Assembly (NCBI RefSeq): GCF_003315035.1
Contig: NZ_QNRE01000015.1
Coordinates: forward strand, 1-64,000
Length of the DNA: 64,000 nucleotides
DNA from: Nocardia puris
GTDB lineage: Bacteria > Actinomycetota > Actinomycetes > Mycobacteriales > Mycobacteriaceae
Reading direction: 5' to 3'
Under the pieces are notes generated by a model. That model made no database searches. It saw only the letters and a program-made list of their open reading frames with translations, and was not told the DNA's origin. Below, one piece after another: positions 7,973-17,429 of the stretch (the stretch's first letter is position 1; each line of letters starts with the position of its first letter). The translations under genes and the position numbers were made by a program.

Positions 7973-10900
7973 GTGACTGCGACGATTCACAAGATCGTGG
8001 CGGGGACTGGTTATCTGTATTACCTGCGGAGGGTCGCTGCCCACGATGATCCCGGCCGGGGGCGTTCTGCGTTGGCGGACTACTACTCGGCGCGGGGGGA
8101 GTCGCCGGGACGCTGGCTCGGGTCGGGATTGGCCGCGCTGGGGATCGCGGTGGGCGAGGAGGTCACCGAGGCCCAGATGCGGAATTTGCTCGGAATCGGT
8201 GTGCATCCCAACGCCGAACGGGTGGAAGAGGATCACTTCGACGCGCAGATCGGCGCGGGCGCGAAGCCGAAGGACGCGCGCCGGGACGCGCAACGCGCCG
8301 CCGAGTTGGGGAGTCGTTTCCGGGTCTATCCCGACGTCACCGACTACCGGAAACGCTGCGGGCAGGCGTTCGCCGCGCACAATATCGCGCACGGCGCGGC
8401 CGCCGACACCGACATTTCCGACGATACTGCGGCGCGTATTCGGACCGAAGTCGCACAACAAATGTTCACCGAACAGTATCGGCGTGGCCCGTTGGATGAG
8501 CGGGAATTGTCGGCGTGGGTGGCGTACGCGGTGCGGCCCACCGCGGTCGCGGTGGCCGGATTCGACGTCTGTTTCTCGCCGACGAAATCCTTTTCGGTGC
8601 TGTGGGCGGTCGCCCCGAAAGCGGTCGCCGACAAACTCGAGCTCGCCCACCGGCGCGCGGTGGGCGACGCGCTCGAGTGGCTCGAGACCCGCGGAATCTA
8701 TACGCGCCTGGGTCGCAACGGTGTCCGCCAGGTCGACGTCGAGGGTGTCGTGGCAATGGCGTTCGAGCATCGCGCGAGTCGCGCGGGGGACCCCGACCTG
8801 CACACTCACGTGCCGATAGCCAACCGTGTCCGGGTGCGGGACGGTCCCTCGGCGGGGGCATGGCGCACTCTCGACGGGGCAGCTCTCTACCAGGTCGTGG
8901 TCGCGGTCAGCGAGATCTACAACACCCGCCTCGAGCACCACAGCGAAGACTTAGTCGGTGTCGAATTCGCCGATCGGCCCGGCACCGATCCACCGATACG
9001 CGACATCGTCGGGGTTGCGCCGGCACTGATGCGGCGCTGGTCGAGCCGTGACGCCGCGATCACCGCGCACCTCGACGCGGCCGCCGCTGCGTTTCAGCAG
9101 GCCATGGGGCGTGAACCGACCGCGGGCGAGGTCTACGAGCTGACCCAGCGCGCGATCCTGGCGACCCGGCCGGCCAAGCCCCCGCAACGCACCCGCGCCG
9201 AGGAACGCCAGCGGTGGCGCGCCGAGGCGATCGAGGAACTGGGCAGCCGAGCGGCGGTGGCCGGCATGGTCGCCGAGATGCTCGACCCGGTCCGCCCGGC
9301 CCGGCCGGCGCCCAGCGCGAACTGGATCGCCGCCACCGCCGCCCGGGTGGTGGCCGCGGTGTCGGCCAAACGAGCGATCTGGCGGCCCCACCACATCACC
9401 GCCGAAACCCAACGCCAGCTACGCGGCGCGATCGCCCCCCGCGACTGGCCCCGGCTCTCGCGCGCGGTCGAGGACGCCGCACTGCGCGCCGACGATGTGA
9501 TCGCACTCGGTGATCCGGACGCGGCAGTCGAGCCCGGGCTGCGGGCCACGCCGGCCATGTTCCGCCGCCGCGACCACACGCTTCTGCACACTCGCGCCGG
9601 CACCCAGATCTACACCAGCACAACAGTGCTCGGCATCGAAGCTCGCCTGGTGGCGTTGGCGACGCGGCGCGGCGGGCGCACCTTGGCCCCCGGCACCGTC
9701 GCCGCGGCGATCGACCGCTACACCCGCGCACACCCGGACCGGCCGCTGCTGGCCGGGCAGATCGCGCTCATCGAAGCGTTCGCGACCTCCGAGCTGCGGA
9801 TCCGCACCGCCGACGCACCCGCCGGATCGGGCAAAACCACAGCGATGCGGGTGCTCACCGACGCCTGGCACGACAGCGGCGGCAGCGTGCTCGGGCTCGC
9901 GCCCACCGCGACCGCCGCCGCGATCCTGGGCGAGTCGATCGGTGCGCGCGCCGAAACCGTTGATCGGCTGCTGCACGTCCTGAGCCAGCACGTAGCACGG
10001 CCGGACAACCCCGCACAGTTCACCGAACACCCGCCGCCGCTACCGGATTGGGTCCACCGCATCGGCACCGGCACGCTCGTGATCGTCGACGAGCACGTCC
10101 TGCTGCCCGACCGCAAACGTCTGCGTCTGCTGCAGTTCCTGGATCGCGTCGGCGCGACCGTGCGCTGTGTCGGGGACACCGCGCAGCTACCCGCCATCGA
10201 CGCCGGCGGCGCCTACGCCGACATGGCCGCCGCCTCACCGGAGCCGCCGCTGACCCTCACCCACGTCGTCCGTTTCGCCGACCCTCGCGAAGCCACGGCC
10301 AGTCTGAGCATCCGCGCCGGTGATCCCCTCGCGCTGGGCTGGTATCTCGACGAGCAGCGTGTGCACGGCGGGCACCGCGGCTCGAGCCTCGATGACGCCT
10401 ACACCGCCTGGCGCGCCGACATCGACGCCGGGCGCGACGCGGTCATGCTCGCGGCCACCCACCGCGACGTCACCGAGCTGAACCGGCGCGCCCGCGACGA
10501 CCGGCGCGCCCGCGACGGCACCGAACCCGGACCCGAATGCGTACTCGCCGACGAACTGCGCGCCTCGATCGGGGACGTGATCAGGACCCGCGAGAACGCC
10601 CCCCGGCTGCGGTTCGGGCTCGACGACTGGGTCCGCAACGGCTACCTGTGGACCGTCAACGCCGTCGGTGAGGACGGCAGTATCACCGCCACGCACCGCC
10701 GCGACGGCCGCGACACCGGCCATCAGGTCGTGCTTCCCGCCGACTATGTCGCCGCGCATGTGCACCTCGGCTACGCGACCACCATCGACTCCGCCCAGGG
10801 CATCACCACCGACACCGCGCACGTCGCCCTCACCGGAGCCGAGTCCCGCCAGCAGCTCTACGTCGCGCTGACCCGGGGCCGCTACGCCAACCACCTCTAC

Positions 10901-13801
10901 CTCGCCACCGCGCTCGCTGGCGCTGAAGGCGACGAATACGGTCTCGGCGCGGCGTGGCCGCGCACCGCCGTGGAGGTGCTGACCGGCATCCTCGACCGCG
11001 ATCGGCACGCGAAATCAGCCCACACCACCCTGCGTGAGGCACTCGAACCACGCGCCCGACTCGGCCACGCACTCGACATCTACCTCGACACCGTCGCCAT
11101 CTATGCGGAGAACACCGTCCCCGCCCAGACGCTGGCCGCGATCGACTCCGCCGCCGAAGCCGTGCGCGCCGGTCTGTCCCGCGCGCCCGCCTGGCCGGTC
11201 CTGCGCGCGCACCTGGCGCTGCTCTCACTCACCGGAACCGACCCCGTCATCGCCCTGCACGAGGCCGCCGCCGAGCGCGAACTCGACACCGCCGATGACC
11301 CCGCCGCGGTGCTGGACTGGCGTCTGGACCACTCCGGCGAGCACTCCGGAACGCTCGGACCGCTGCCCTTCGCGCGCGTCTGGCCCCACGGAATCGACCT
11401 CACCACCAGCCCCGACCTCGCCCACATCGCCGCCCGCAGCGCCGTCGTCACCGCACTCGCCGACGAGATCACCGCCACCGCACACACCTGGACGGGCACG
11501 ACCGCACCCGCCTGGGCGCGCCCGTTCCTCGACACCGACCGCGCCCTGCTCGCCGACCTCGCCGTGTGGCGGGCCGCGCTGCATGTGCCCGACACCGACC
11601 TCACTCCCACCGGACCGCGCCGCTACCCGGTCCGTGAACGCCGCCACCAATCCCATCTCGATACCCGCGTGCACGCCGCGATCGGCGACCCGAACCGGCC
11701 CGCCCACCGCTGGCAGCCCTGCGCCGACACCATCGACACCCGTCTCACCGACGATCCATCCTGGCCGGTGATCGCCGACCGCATCGACACCGCGGCCCGC
11801 TCCGGCCTGCCGATCACGACCATGCTCACCACCGCCGCGGGCACCCGGCCGCTGCCCGACGAACTACCCGCCGCCGCGCTGTGGGCGCGGCTGGACCTCG
11901 AACCCGCCGGACTCGACGCCGCCAGCGGCCCGCTACGCCCCGCCTGGACCACCCAACTCGCCACCATCCTCGGCGCCGACACCGCCGCCCACGTCCTCGC
12001 CGACACCGCCTGGCCTCGCCTGGTCGCCGCCGTCGACACCGGAATCCGGCACGGCTGGACACCCACCGACCTACTCACCACCGCCCACGAACTCATCCTC
12101 ACCGCCACCACCGACGACACCCCGCCCCTGCGACCCCACCAACTCGCCACCGCCCTCACCTGGCGCATCGACGCCCTGCTCCACGCCGACACCACACCCG
12201 AGGAAACCCCCATGCCCGAACCCGAACCCACCCCCGAACCCGGCCCGACACGCAGCCCGCACGAACACACCCTCGCCGAGATCGCCGCCCTGCTCCACGC
12301 CGGACACCTACGACAAGCCCGCACCCACTTCACCGCCGCCACCGCCCGCCTCAGCGACGAGCAACGCGACATCCTGCACCGCATCACCGAAACGCTCTAC
12401 CGCTACCCCTACACGACCGCCGTCGCGCGCCTCCGCCACGCCGCCGCCCATCTCCACCCCGACCACGCCGACCTCATCACCGCCTGCATCCCCGACACCG
12501 ACCCCCACACCTACCAGCCCCCACCCGCACAACCCGCGCAACCCGTCCAACCCCACACCCGCCGCACCGCCCCCGACCGCCGCCGCGCACCACGCGACCC
12601 CGCCCACACCCGCGCCGAGCAAGACACCCAGCAATACTTCGATCGCCGCGCCGACATCGACGACCGGCCCGGCCACTATCCGATACCCGACACCTGGCAC
12701 GAGGAGCGCTACTACCGCGCACCCCAACGCACAACCGGCGTCATACAAAGTGACCAGCAGCGCTACCCGGACACCGACGCCGGCCCCGACACCGACCGCA
12801 CCGCCACCGCCCCCGCACGCCACCTGCCGTGCGTGGACTGCGGCCTCGACCGCCCCCGCATCGACTCCCACCCCCAGCCGCCTCGGCGCAGCGACGACGG
12901 ACTGTGCGGCGAGTGCCGCGACCTCGACCGGCCCGCCATCCCCGACCACGACCCGAAACACCACATCGCCGCCCGCTGCACCCACCTAGCCTCCCTGCAC
13001 CCACCCGAACAACTCATCGGCCTACTGCACCGCGACTGGCGTATCGCCGCCCCCGACCAGCGCGCCGCGATCACCACCTGGATCGACACCCACCCCCGAT
13101 ATCACCCGCTGCGCCGGCTCACCGACCACGAACTCCACCAGCGCATCACCGAACTCGAACAACACCTCGCCCTCGCCGGCACCGACGACTACCTGTACTC
13201 ACCCGCCAACCCACCCACACCCACCACCGACGACGACCGCGCCCGCCAAGCAATCCGCGCCGCCCGCACCGCCGAACACCGACGCGACCTCGCCGAGCAA
13301 CGCGTCCTCGACGCCGCCGCCGAAATCGCCCACCACCAACGCGCCCTCGACACCACCCTCGAACACCCCCGCACGCACGGGAACCCGAACCAAGACCCAT
13401 TCCCCGATCGCCACCGCACCGACCGCGAACTCCTGCAACGCGCCCTCGACGACGCCACACGACGCCACCAGCAACGCCTCCAGACCCGCACCGCGGCCCG
13501 CCGCCACGCCCACCGCACCCACCAGCAAGCCACCCTGCTCGCCGGCGCACCCGACACCTGGGACGACACCCTCACCCGCACCACACCCACCGCTCGCCCC
13601 ACCCACACCGACGACAACCTCGACGACATCCGCGACCGACTCGACACCCTCCACCGCGAACGCCGCCGCCGCGACAACCCCACCAGCCCGAACCCCCAGA
13701 GCGAGGACCCCGCGCAACTTCAAGCATCGCCCGAGTACCCCGACCCCGAACCGAATACGACCGCACCGCACAACGACCACGGCCTGGCCCCCGAACCCTG
13801 A
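7973..13801 (+). CDS. traA: MobF conjugative relaxase/helicase (TraA-like)
   Basis: About 1,943 residues. The N-terminus (ATIHKIVAGTGYLYYLRRVA) and the CFSPTKSFSVLWA and HRASRAGDPDLHTH motifs define a TrwC/TraA relaxase that nicks oriT and binds the 5' end through tyrosine; the last motif carries the metal-binding histidines. A RecD2-like helicase follows: Walker A APAGSGKTTAM, Walker B VIVDEH, GDTAQLPAIDAGG, TIDSAQG and YVALTRGRY. From about residue 1,415 the protein becomes Pro-rich and then repeats the architecture of the gene at 5211, with the helical module LLHAGHLRQARTHF and the ribbon CVDCGLDRP ... DDGLCGECRDLDRPAI, ending in an Arg-rich coiled coil. GTG 7973 fits family starts; GTG 7961 is an alternative. 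An in-frame ATG at 12212 preceded by GAGGAAA may start a separate C-terminal product. The second half is extremely C-rich on this strand. Confidence 0.95.
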   Translation: MTATIHKIVAGTGYLYYLRRVAAHDDPGRGRSALADYYSARGESPGRWLGSGLAALGIAVGEEVTEAQMRNLLGIGVHPNAERVEEDHFDAQIGAGAKPKDARRDAQRAAELGSRFRVYPDVTDYRKRCGQAFAAHNIAHGAAADTDISDDTAARIRTEVAQQMFTEQYRRGPLDERELSAWVAYAVRPTAVAVAGFDVCFSPTKSFSVLWAVAPKAVADKLELAHRRAVGDALEWLETRGIYTRLGRNGVRQVDVEGVVAMAFEHRASRAGDPDLHTHVPIANRVRVRDGPSAGAWRTLDGAALYQVVVAVSEIYNTRLEHHSEDLVGVEFADRPGTDPPIRDIVGVAPALMRRWSSRDAAITAHLDAAAAAFQQAMGREPTAGEVYELTQRAILATRPAKPPQRTRAEERQRWRAEAIEELGSRAAVAGMVAEMLDPVRPARPAPSANWIAATAARVVAAVSAKRAIWRPHHITAETQRQLRGAIAPRDWPRLSRAVEDAALRADDVIALGDPDAAVEPGLRATPAMFRRRDHTLLHTRAGTQIYTSTTVLGIEARLVALATRRGGRTLAPGTVAAAIDRYTRAHPDRPLLAGQIALIEAFATSELRIRTADAPAGSGKTTAMRVLTDAWHDSGGSVLGLAPTATAAAILGESIGARAETVDRLLHVLSQHVARPDNPAQFTEHPPPLPDWVHRIGTGTLVIVDEHVLLPDRKRLRLLQFLDRVGATVRCVGDTAQLPAIDAGGAYADMAAASPEPPLTLTHVVRFADPREATASLSIRAGDPLALGWYLDEQRVHGGHRGSSLDDAYTAWRADIDAGRDAVMLAATHRDVTELNRRARDDRRARDGTEPGPECVLADELRASIGDVIRTRENAPRLRFGLDDWVRNGYLWTVNAVGEDGSITATHRRDGRDTGHQVVLPADYVAAHVHLGYATTIDSAQGITTDTAHVALTGAESRQQLYVALTRGRYANHLYLATALAGAEGDEYGLGAAWPRTAVEVLTGILDRDRHAKSAHTTLREALEPRARLGHALDIYLDTVAIYAENTVPAQTLAAIDSAAEAVRAGLSRAPAWPVLRAHLALLSLTGTDPVIALHEAAAERELDTADDPAAVLDWRLDHSGEHSGTLGPLPFARVWPHGIDLTTSPDLAHIAARSAVVTALADEITATAHTWTGTTAPAWARPFLDTDRALLADLAVWRAALHVPDTDLTPTGPRRYPVRERRHQSHLDTRVHAAIGDPNRPAHRWQPCADTIDTRLTDDPSWPVIADRIDTAARSGLPITTMLTTAAGTRPLPDELPAAALWARLDLEPAGLDAASGPLRPAWTTQLATILGADTAAHVLADTAWPRLVAAVDTGIRHGWTPTDLLTTAHELILTATTDDTPPLRPHQLATALTWRIDALLHADTTPEETPMPEPEPTPEPGPTRSPHEHTLAEIAALLHAGHLRQARTHFTAATARLSDEQRDILHRITETLYRYPYTTAVARLRHAAAHLHPDHADLITACIPDTDPHTYQPPPAQPAQPVQPHTRRTAPDRRRAPRDPAHTRAEQDTQQYFDRRADIDDRPGHYPIPDTWHEERYYRAPQRTTGVIQSDQQRYPDTDAGPDTDRTATAPARHLPCVDCGLDRPRIDSHPQPPRRSDDGLCGECRDLDRPAIPDHDPKHHIAARCTHLASLHPPEQLIGLLHRDWRIAAPDQRAAITTWIDTHPRYHPLRRLTDHELHQRITELEQHLALAGTDDYLYSPANPPTPTTDDDRARQAIRAARTAEHRRDLAEQRVLDAAAEIAHHQRALDTTLEHPRTHGNPNQDPFPDRHRTDRELLQRALDDATRRHQQRLQTRTAARRHAHRTHQQATLLAGAPDTWDDTLTRTTPTARPTHTDDNLDDIRDRLDTLHRERRRRDNPTSPNPQSEDPAQLQASPEYPDPEPNTTAPHNDHGLAPEP

Positions 13802-14109
13802 CATCCGCACCAGCGAACCGCGCAGAACGGATCGAGCGCGGTTCGCTCCACGACCGGGCCGCTGCGTCAGCGCGCTCCGGACCTTACGGCTCAGTGATGA
13901 TCGGGATCCACCGGCCAGGAATCAGCAGGCGTGGGCGAGGTTGGCCGAGGAGCAGATCCGCACACAGCTGCATCAACTCGAGCACGGGGAAGGACGAGTT
14001 CGACCCCAAGATGTTGCGTGCCAAACGCCCTGCCTACCAGCCAGGCTGGACCATTACCGGCGACAGCTGAGCCCGCCGCGGCATCGACAGCCACGCGGCA
14101 GGCCGCCGA
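13802..14109. other. Gap after traA, no supported gene
   Basis: About 300 bases between the relaxase stop and a convergent small gene. One frame near 13,920-14,110 has protein-like stretches (QAWARLAEEQIRTQLHQLEH) but no start codon or ribosome-binding site, so it may be a remnant. No hairpin stands out. Confidence 0.4.
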
Positions 14110-14496
14110 CTATCGCGCGATCCCGCGATCGGGTCCTCGACCGCGGGTGAGACGGGCGCGCAGCGGCTGCGAGGTCAGGTAGTTCGTCGTCGAACGGGGC
14201 GCGGTCACCGCGGCTTCGGGAGGGTGGGCAAACCCGGCCCTCACCGCTTCCATCTGCGCGACCCGGTCGGCGGCTTTCGCCCGGCGGGTGGCCTTGTGCA
14301 ACGCGATCCACGCGCGTTCACGCACCTCGAGCATCGCCTCGAAGTAGCGGTCGCTCCACTCACCGCTCTCCAACTCGCGGTCGAGCCGGGTGAGGTGCTT
14401 GTTGAGCTGATCGGCCCGCCACGTCGACGGCGTCGGCACCCGGCGTAGCTCCTCGATCACCTCAAGGTACTGATTCTCCAATGTGGTGTCGTCCAT
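14110..14496 (-). CDS. Hypothetical acidic/helical protein, 128 aa
   Basis: Unknown function. The protein is largely helical and charged (YLEVIEELRRVPTPSTW, RLDRELESGEWSDRYFEAML, RAWIALHKATRRAKAADR), with a less ordered C-terminal tail. No catalytic motif is visible. A start at ATG 14496 is natural. It is followed on the same strand by nothing obvious and preceded by the GIY-YIG-like gene, so the two may form a unit with the next gene upstream. Confidence 0.68.
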   Translation of the reverse strand: MDDTTLENQYLEVIEELRRVPTPSTWRADQLNKHLTRLDRELESGEWSDRYFEAMLEVRERAWIALHKATRRAKAADRVAQMEAVRAGFAHPPEAAVTAPRSTTNYLTSQPLRARLTRGRGPDRGIAR

Positions 14497-14587
14497 GGCG
14501 TTCTCCCCGCAGCAGCCGATGTTGCGATCAGATTAGGCAACCCGTCGCCGCCGCGCGGACACGATGCGGCGACGGGCCGTCACCGGG

Positions 14588-15280
14588 TCAGGACCCGAGG
14601 TCCTCGTTCAGGACGAAGGTGCGCTTCTTCGGTGGCTCCATGAACGAATCAGCCAGGTCGGCGTACTTCTTCTTGAACGCGGCATTGTCGTAGGTCGTCT
14701 TCTGGAACGGCTCCCACAGCTCCGGGTGTTCGGCTTGGGCGCGGGCGGCGTTGAACCAGCGCACCGAGTCGGCCTTGTCGAAGGTCGCGATCCCGGCGAT
14801 TCCACGGTTCTTGCCGATCGCGAGCATGATCGCCCGGCGCAACGGTTCGGCTTCGGCGTTGAGCCGGCGCAGGTCGGCTTCGATCGCGACCAGGCGGCGA
14901 TGCGCGGCCACGACGTCTTCGGACGCCTCGATCACGGTGTCGTCGTTATCGACGGTTTCCAGCTCGGCCAGCTCGGCTTGCTGGGCCAGCTCGGCCGGCA
15001 AGACCTCGTCGAGGTAGCGGCGCAGCTCGTCCATTCCGGCGCGGACCTCGTCCTCGGTCAGCCGGTAGACCTCCTTGCGGTGCTGGCGCAGCCGCGCGAC
15101 CCACAGGCGTTTGAGGAACCGTTCGCCCTCGAGCGGGTGGTCTGTCTCGACGTAGTCGAACAGCTCGAGCTTGCCCGAGGATCCGGTGCGCAGCGAGCTC
15201 TGCCGCTGCGACAGAGTCGTCGCCTTGCCGATCTTGAACAGCGAGCCGGTGTCGTACTGCGAAACATAGGTGTAGCCCAT
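14588..15280 (-). CDS. GIY-YIG / T5orf172-type domain protein
   Basis: 230 residues. The N-terminal 75 residues fit the T5orf172/MUG113 branch of the GIY-YIG nuclease superfamily: GYTYVSQYD, LFKIGKATTLSQRQSSL, a TGSSGKLELF strand and HPLEGERFLKRLW with its glutamate. The rest is a long charged helix (residues about 90-160, EEV to RRLNAEAEPLRRA) that could be a coiled coil, and a basic tail. ATG 15280 is chosen because GGGGACG precedes it and the family begins near there. Such proteins accompany phages and plasmids and may cut or bind DNA; nuclease activity is not shown by the sequence. Confidence 0.78.
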   Translation of the reverse strand: MGYTYVSQYDTGSLFKIGKATTLSQRQSSLRTGSSGKLELFDYVETDHPLEGERFLKRLWVARLRQHRKEVYRLTEDEVRAGMDELRRYLDEVLPAELAQQAELAELETVDNDDTVIEASEDVVAAHRRLVAIEADLRRLNAEAEPLRRAIMLAIGKNRGIAGIATFDKADSVRWFNAARAQAEHPELWEPFQKTTYDNAAFKKKYADLADSFMEPPKKRTFVLNEDLGS

Positions 15281-15404
15281 CAACGTCCCCTGCCACGTGA
15301 AATGTGCTCTCGCCCAACCGAGAACACGACCAGATCCACATGGTCGCACCAGCCACCGACAACTTTCGCCGGAACCAGATCGCCGGGTTGGGTTGCCGCA
15401 GTGG

Positions 15405-15761
15405 CTATTCCGGTTGCTTGCCGATCACCTGTGCCAACAGGGTGCGGGCGCGGACCTCGGCGTCGGCGCGGTCACCGGCGCCCTGTTCGTCTCCGTGGCC
15501 ACCACGATCTCGCCAGATCTGCTCGGCGAGGAATCGGGCGTACTGTTCGGCTTCGACCTCGAGCAGCTCACGGGTGTGCTGGGCGCGCGCGGCCGCCGCC
15601 TCGACCGGGTGCTCGCGCTCCCATTCGGCGACCGCGCGGCACTGCTCGCTCAGCAGCCGCGAGCGGCACGCTCTCGCGATCCACCCGGACAGGTCACCGT
15701 CGGCCGCGGCCTCGACTTGCGCCATCAGGACATCATCGAGACATATCAACGTGGTCGCCAT
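15405..15761 (-). CDS. Small helical protein, possible ribbon-helix-helix
   Basis: 118 residues. The start ATTLICLDDVLMAQVEAAA-D, followed by LSGWIARACRSRLL, resembles a strand-helix-helix DNA-binding unit as found in VapB/CopG-like antitoxins and plasmid copy regulators. A long charged helix follows (EWEREHPVEAAAARAQHTRE). ATG 15761 gives the most compact protein. No toxin partner is obvious next to it. The gene is divergent from the gene starting at 15842, so the 80-base gap may hold promoters for both. Confidence 0.68.
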   Translation of the reverse strand: MATTLICLDDVLMAQVEAAADGDLSGWIARACRSRLLSEQCRAVAEWEREHPVEAAAARAQHTRELLEVEAEQYARFLAEQIWRDRGGHGDEQGAGDRADAEVRARTLLAQVIGKQPE

Positions 15762-15841
15762 CGGCCAACGATAGGCCGCCACCGTGAACGAGTCGGGTCG
15801 ATCGGGGCCCCGAATCCGCAGGGCTGGGCGAAGATTGGCCG

Positions 15842-16342
15842 ATGGGCTCACCCCAGCGATTCACACTCACCGACCAGGGCCTTCTTCCCACCGGAACCGA
15901 TGTCGCGGCCGTGCTCGCCGAGGGCGACGAACGGGCACTTCACGCGGTATGGAACACCTACCACCATCGACGCACTGCGCGCGATGTCCTCGACGCCATC
16001 GATGAGGGCGATTTCTCCAGCGGGTGCACCTTTCCCGACGATGCCCACGCCGCCGACGCGGCCCTGCGCGAACATCCGGTCGTCACCCCGGCTCAGGCGT
16101 TGGAGGCCAATAGGCGCCTGGTCGCCGCGCTCACCGGCAACCGGTGGCAGGTGATCAGCGACGCCCGCGCGGGCGGGGACAGCTGGTCGGCGATCGGATC
16201 GGCCCTGGACCTGCCCAACACCGACGAGCAGCAATGGTTCACCCGCAAGACCCGCGAACACGCCGAACACAGCCACAACCGGCGCGAGGTCGACCGCGCC
16301 GAGATCGCCGTGCACTTCAGCGATGACCGTCGGGACCGCTAG
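15842..16342 (+). CDS. Hypothetical protein, 166 aa
   Basis: Unknown function. The N-terminus (PQRFTLTDQGLLPTGTDVAAV) leads into helical parts. The C-terminal third has a helix-turn-helix-like run (VISDARAGGDSWSAIGSALDL, only pattern described) reminiscent of the short HTH used by actinobacterial accessory proteins. The last 26 bases overlap a convergent gene fragment. Start ATG 15842 is natural. The protein is acidic and soluble with no membrane segment. Confidence 0.75.
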   Translation: MGSPQRFTLTDQGLLPTGTDVAAVLAEGDERALHAVWNTYHHRRTARDVLDAIDEGDFSSGCTFPDDAHAADAALREHPVVTPAQALEANRRLVAALTGNRWQVISDARAGGDSWSAIGSALDLPNTDEQQWFTRKTREHAEHSHNRREVDRAEIAVHFSDDRRDR

Positions 16343-16556
16343 GTTCGGGCGCGGCCGCCCCGGAGGTGGGGCGCCGCCGTGCCGGTCGCGCGGTCAGGCC
16401 GAGCGCGGCGGTGATCGGCATCCCGGTCATCCCCGGCCCCGCCGCGCGGCGCAGGTGGCCGGGCAGCTGAATCAGCAGACCGTGCAGCAGCGCCCCGGCC
16501 TGGGCCCTACGCAACAAGGTGATGGTGTGGTAGGTGTAAACGCTGACCCGTCATGG
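16317..16556 (-). pseudogene. Fragment of a transposition gene related to 40081-41631
   Basis: Read on the minus strand from about 16,550, the frame gives YHTITLLRRAQAGALLHGLL followed by an AAGPGM turn. It aligns with residues around 320-350 of the third gene of the large transposon (RRHTLTLVRGAQAGCLLHGL, then a GTGPGL turn). Only about 70 residues remain and the frame is cut at about 16,556, where a NUDIX gene ends. This is a relic of a second, related transposon. Confidence 0.6.
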
Positions 16557-16557
16557 C

Positions 16558-16986
16558 CTACCAGGTTGGCTTGCCATCGTGAAGGTATGCGACGTGGTTG
16601 GTTTCGCGTGCGTGGAGTGCTGCTGTGACGCGTGAGTACACGTAGGGTCGCAGGCGCTGTTCAGCGTGTTCGGTGGTGACGAATTCGAATGCGTCGAGTT
16701 CGTCGTCGTTGAGGTGTAGTTGCTGGATTTGTTCGATGGAGGGTTGGCCGATGTCGAAAACAAACATCAGTGAGTCGTCCCAGACGTTGTGTGGCGAGAC
16801 CCAGTCGATGCAGAGCAAGGACAGGTGGGTGTCCAGGTGGAGTCCGAGTTCTTCGCGCAGTTCGCGGCGTAGGGCGTGGTCGGGGGGTTCGTTGGCTTCT
16901 GCCATGCCGCCGGGTAGGTCCCAGTCTGCGTCAGCCCCCAGGCGATTTGCTGCCGACTGGGGTGCTCGTCGGATGTCCCCCTGTTC
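16558..16986 (-). pseudogene. NUDIX hydrolase, N-terminally truncated
   Basis: The frame contains a full Nudix box: DWDLPGGMAEANEPPDHAL followed by RRELREELGL, which binds metal and the pyrophosphate substrate. It continues to a normal C-terminus (WDDSLMFVFD, LRPYVYSRVTAAL, VAYLHDGKP). The first strand-helix unit that precedes the box in this family is missing: the frame opens at a TGA (16987-16989) with no start codon before the box. Codon use is less GC-biased than in the neighbours, suggesting separate origin. ATG 16905 inside the box could not give a functional enzyme. Confidence 0.72.
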
Positions 16987-17003
16987 TCAGGCGGGGGGAC
17001 ATC
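16972..17003 (+). terminator. Perfect 10-bp hairpin at the NUDIX truncation point
   Basis: GATGTCCCCC (16972-16981) and GGGGGACATC (16994-17003) form an exact stem with a 12-base loop, followed by the T-containing CTTCAATTT. It lies exactly where the NUDIX gene is broken, so it may be a terminator or a recombination scar. Confidence 0.5.
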
Positions 17004-17242
17004 TTCAATTTCGGAGTGATTCCGAATCTCCTTGCACTGCGTGCGATCTGCCGCGCTCATGGATTTGAGCGAAGCGCGAAATTGGCTTCCGGCTGGACTG
17101 GGGCGGTGCAGGCGGGCTTCTGCCGAGCGGAACGGACGAATTCATGCCGGACTCTCCCTCGCTAGTTCTATAGGTTCCCATGTATCTAAATGATCCACCT
17201 GCGGCAATCGGTCGGCTATCGCACACAACTAGTGGCCATGGA

Positions 17243-17287
17243 CGAGCCGCTGATACGTCCCGGGGGAAGGGATGTATCAGCGGCTCG
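17243..17287 (-). terminator. 14-bp hairpin downstream of hemC
   Basis: CGAGCCGCTGATAC (17243-17256) and GTATCAGCGGCTCG (17274-17287) are exact reverse complements with a 17-base loop. The structure is about 140 bases beyond the hemC stop and probably ends that minus-strand operon. The rest of 17,004-17,429 contains no supported gene. Confidence 0.6.
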
Positions 17288-17429
17288 ATGTGGCGTAGGC
17301 CTGGCGCGGTGCGCCATCTACGCGTCGGGCCGATAGGGGGAATCGGCCCTCGGCACCCACATTACGCTTCGATCAGCAAATGTGAAGCATTCTCATCTGG
17401 AAATTCTTGTCACAACGACACGGCGGGTA

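Noticed and set aside
13920..14150. Short protein-like frame after traA
   Set aside because: No start codon or ribosome-binding site, and other frames in the same stretch are equally open; kept only as a possible remnant.
17005..17226. Minus-strand frame of 73 codons between the NUDIX relic and the hairpin
   Set aside because: Ser/Pro/Arg-rich, no domain, no clear ribosome-binding site; not supported as a gene.
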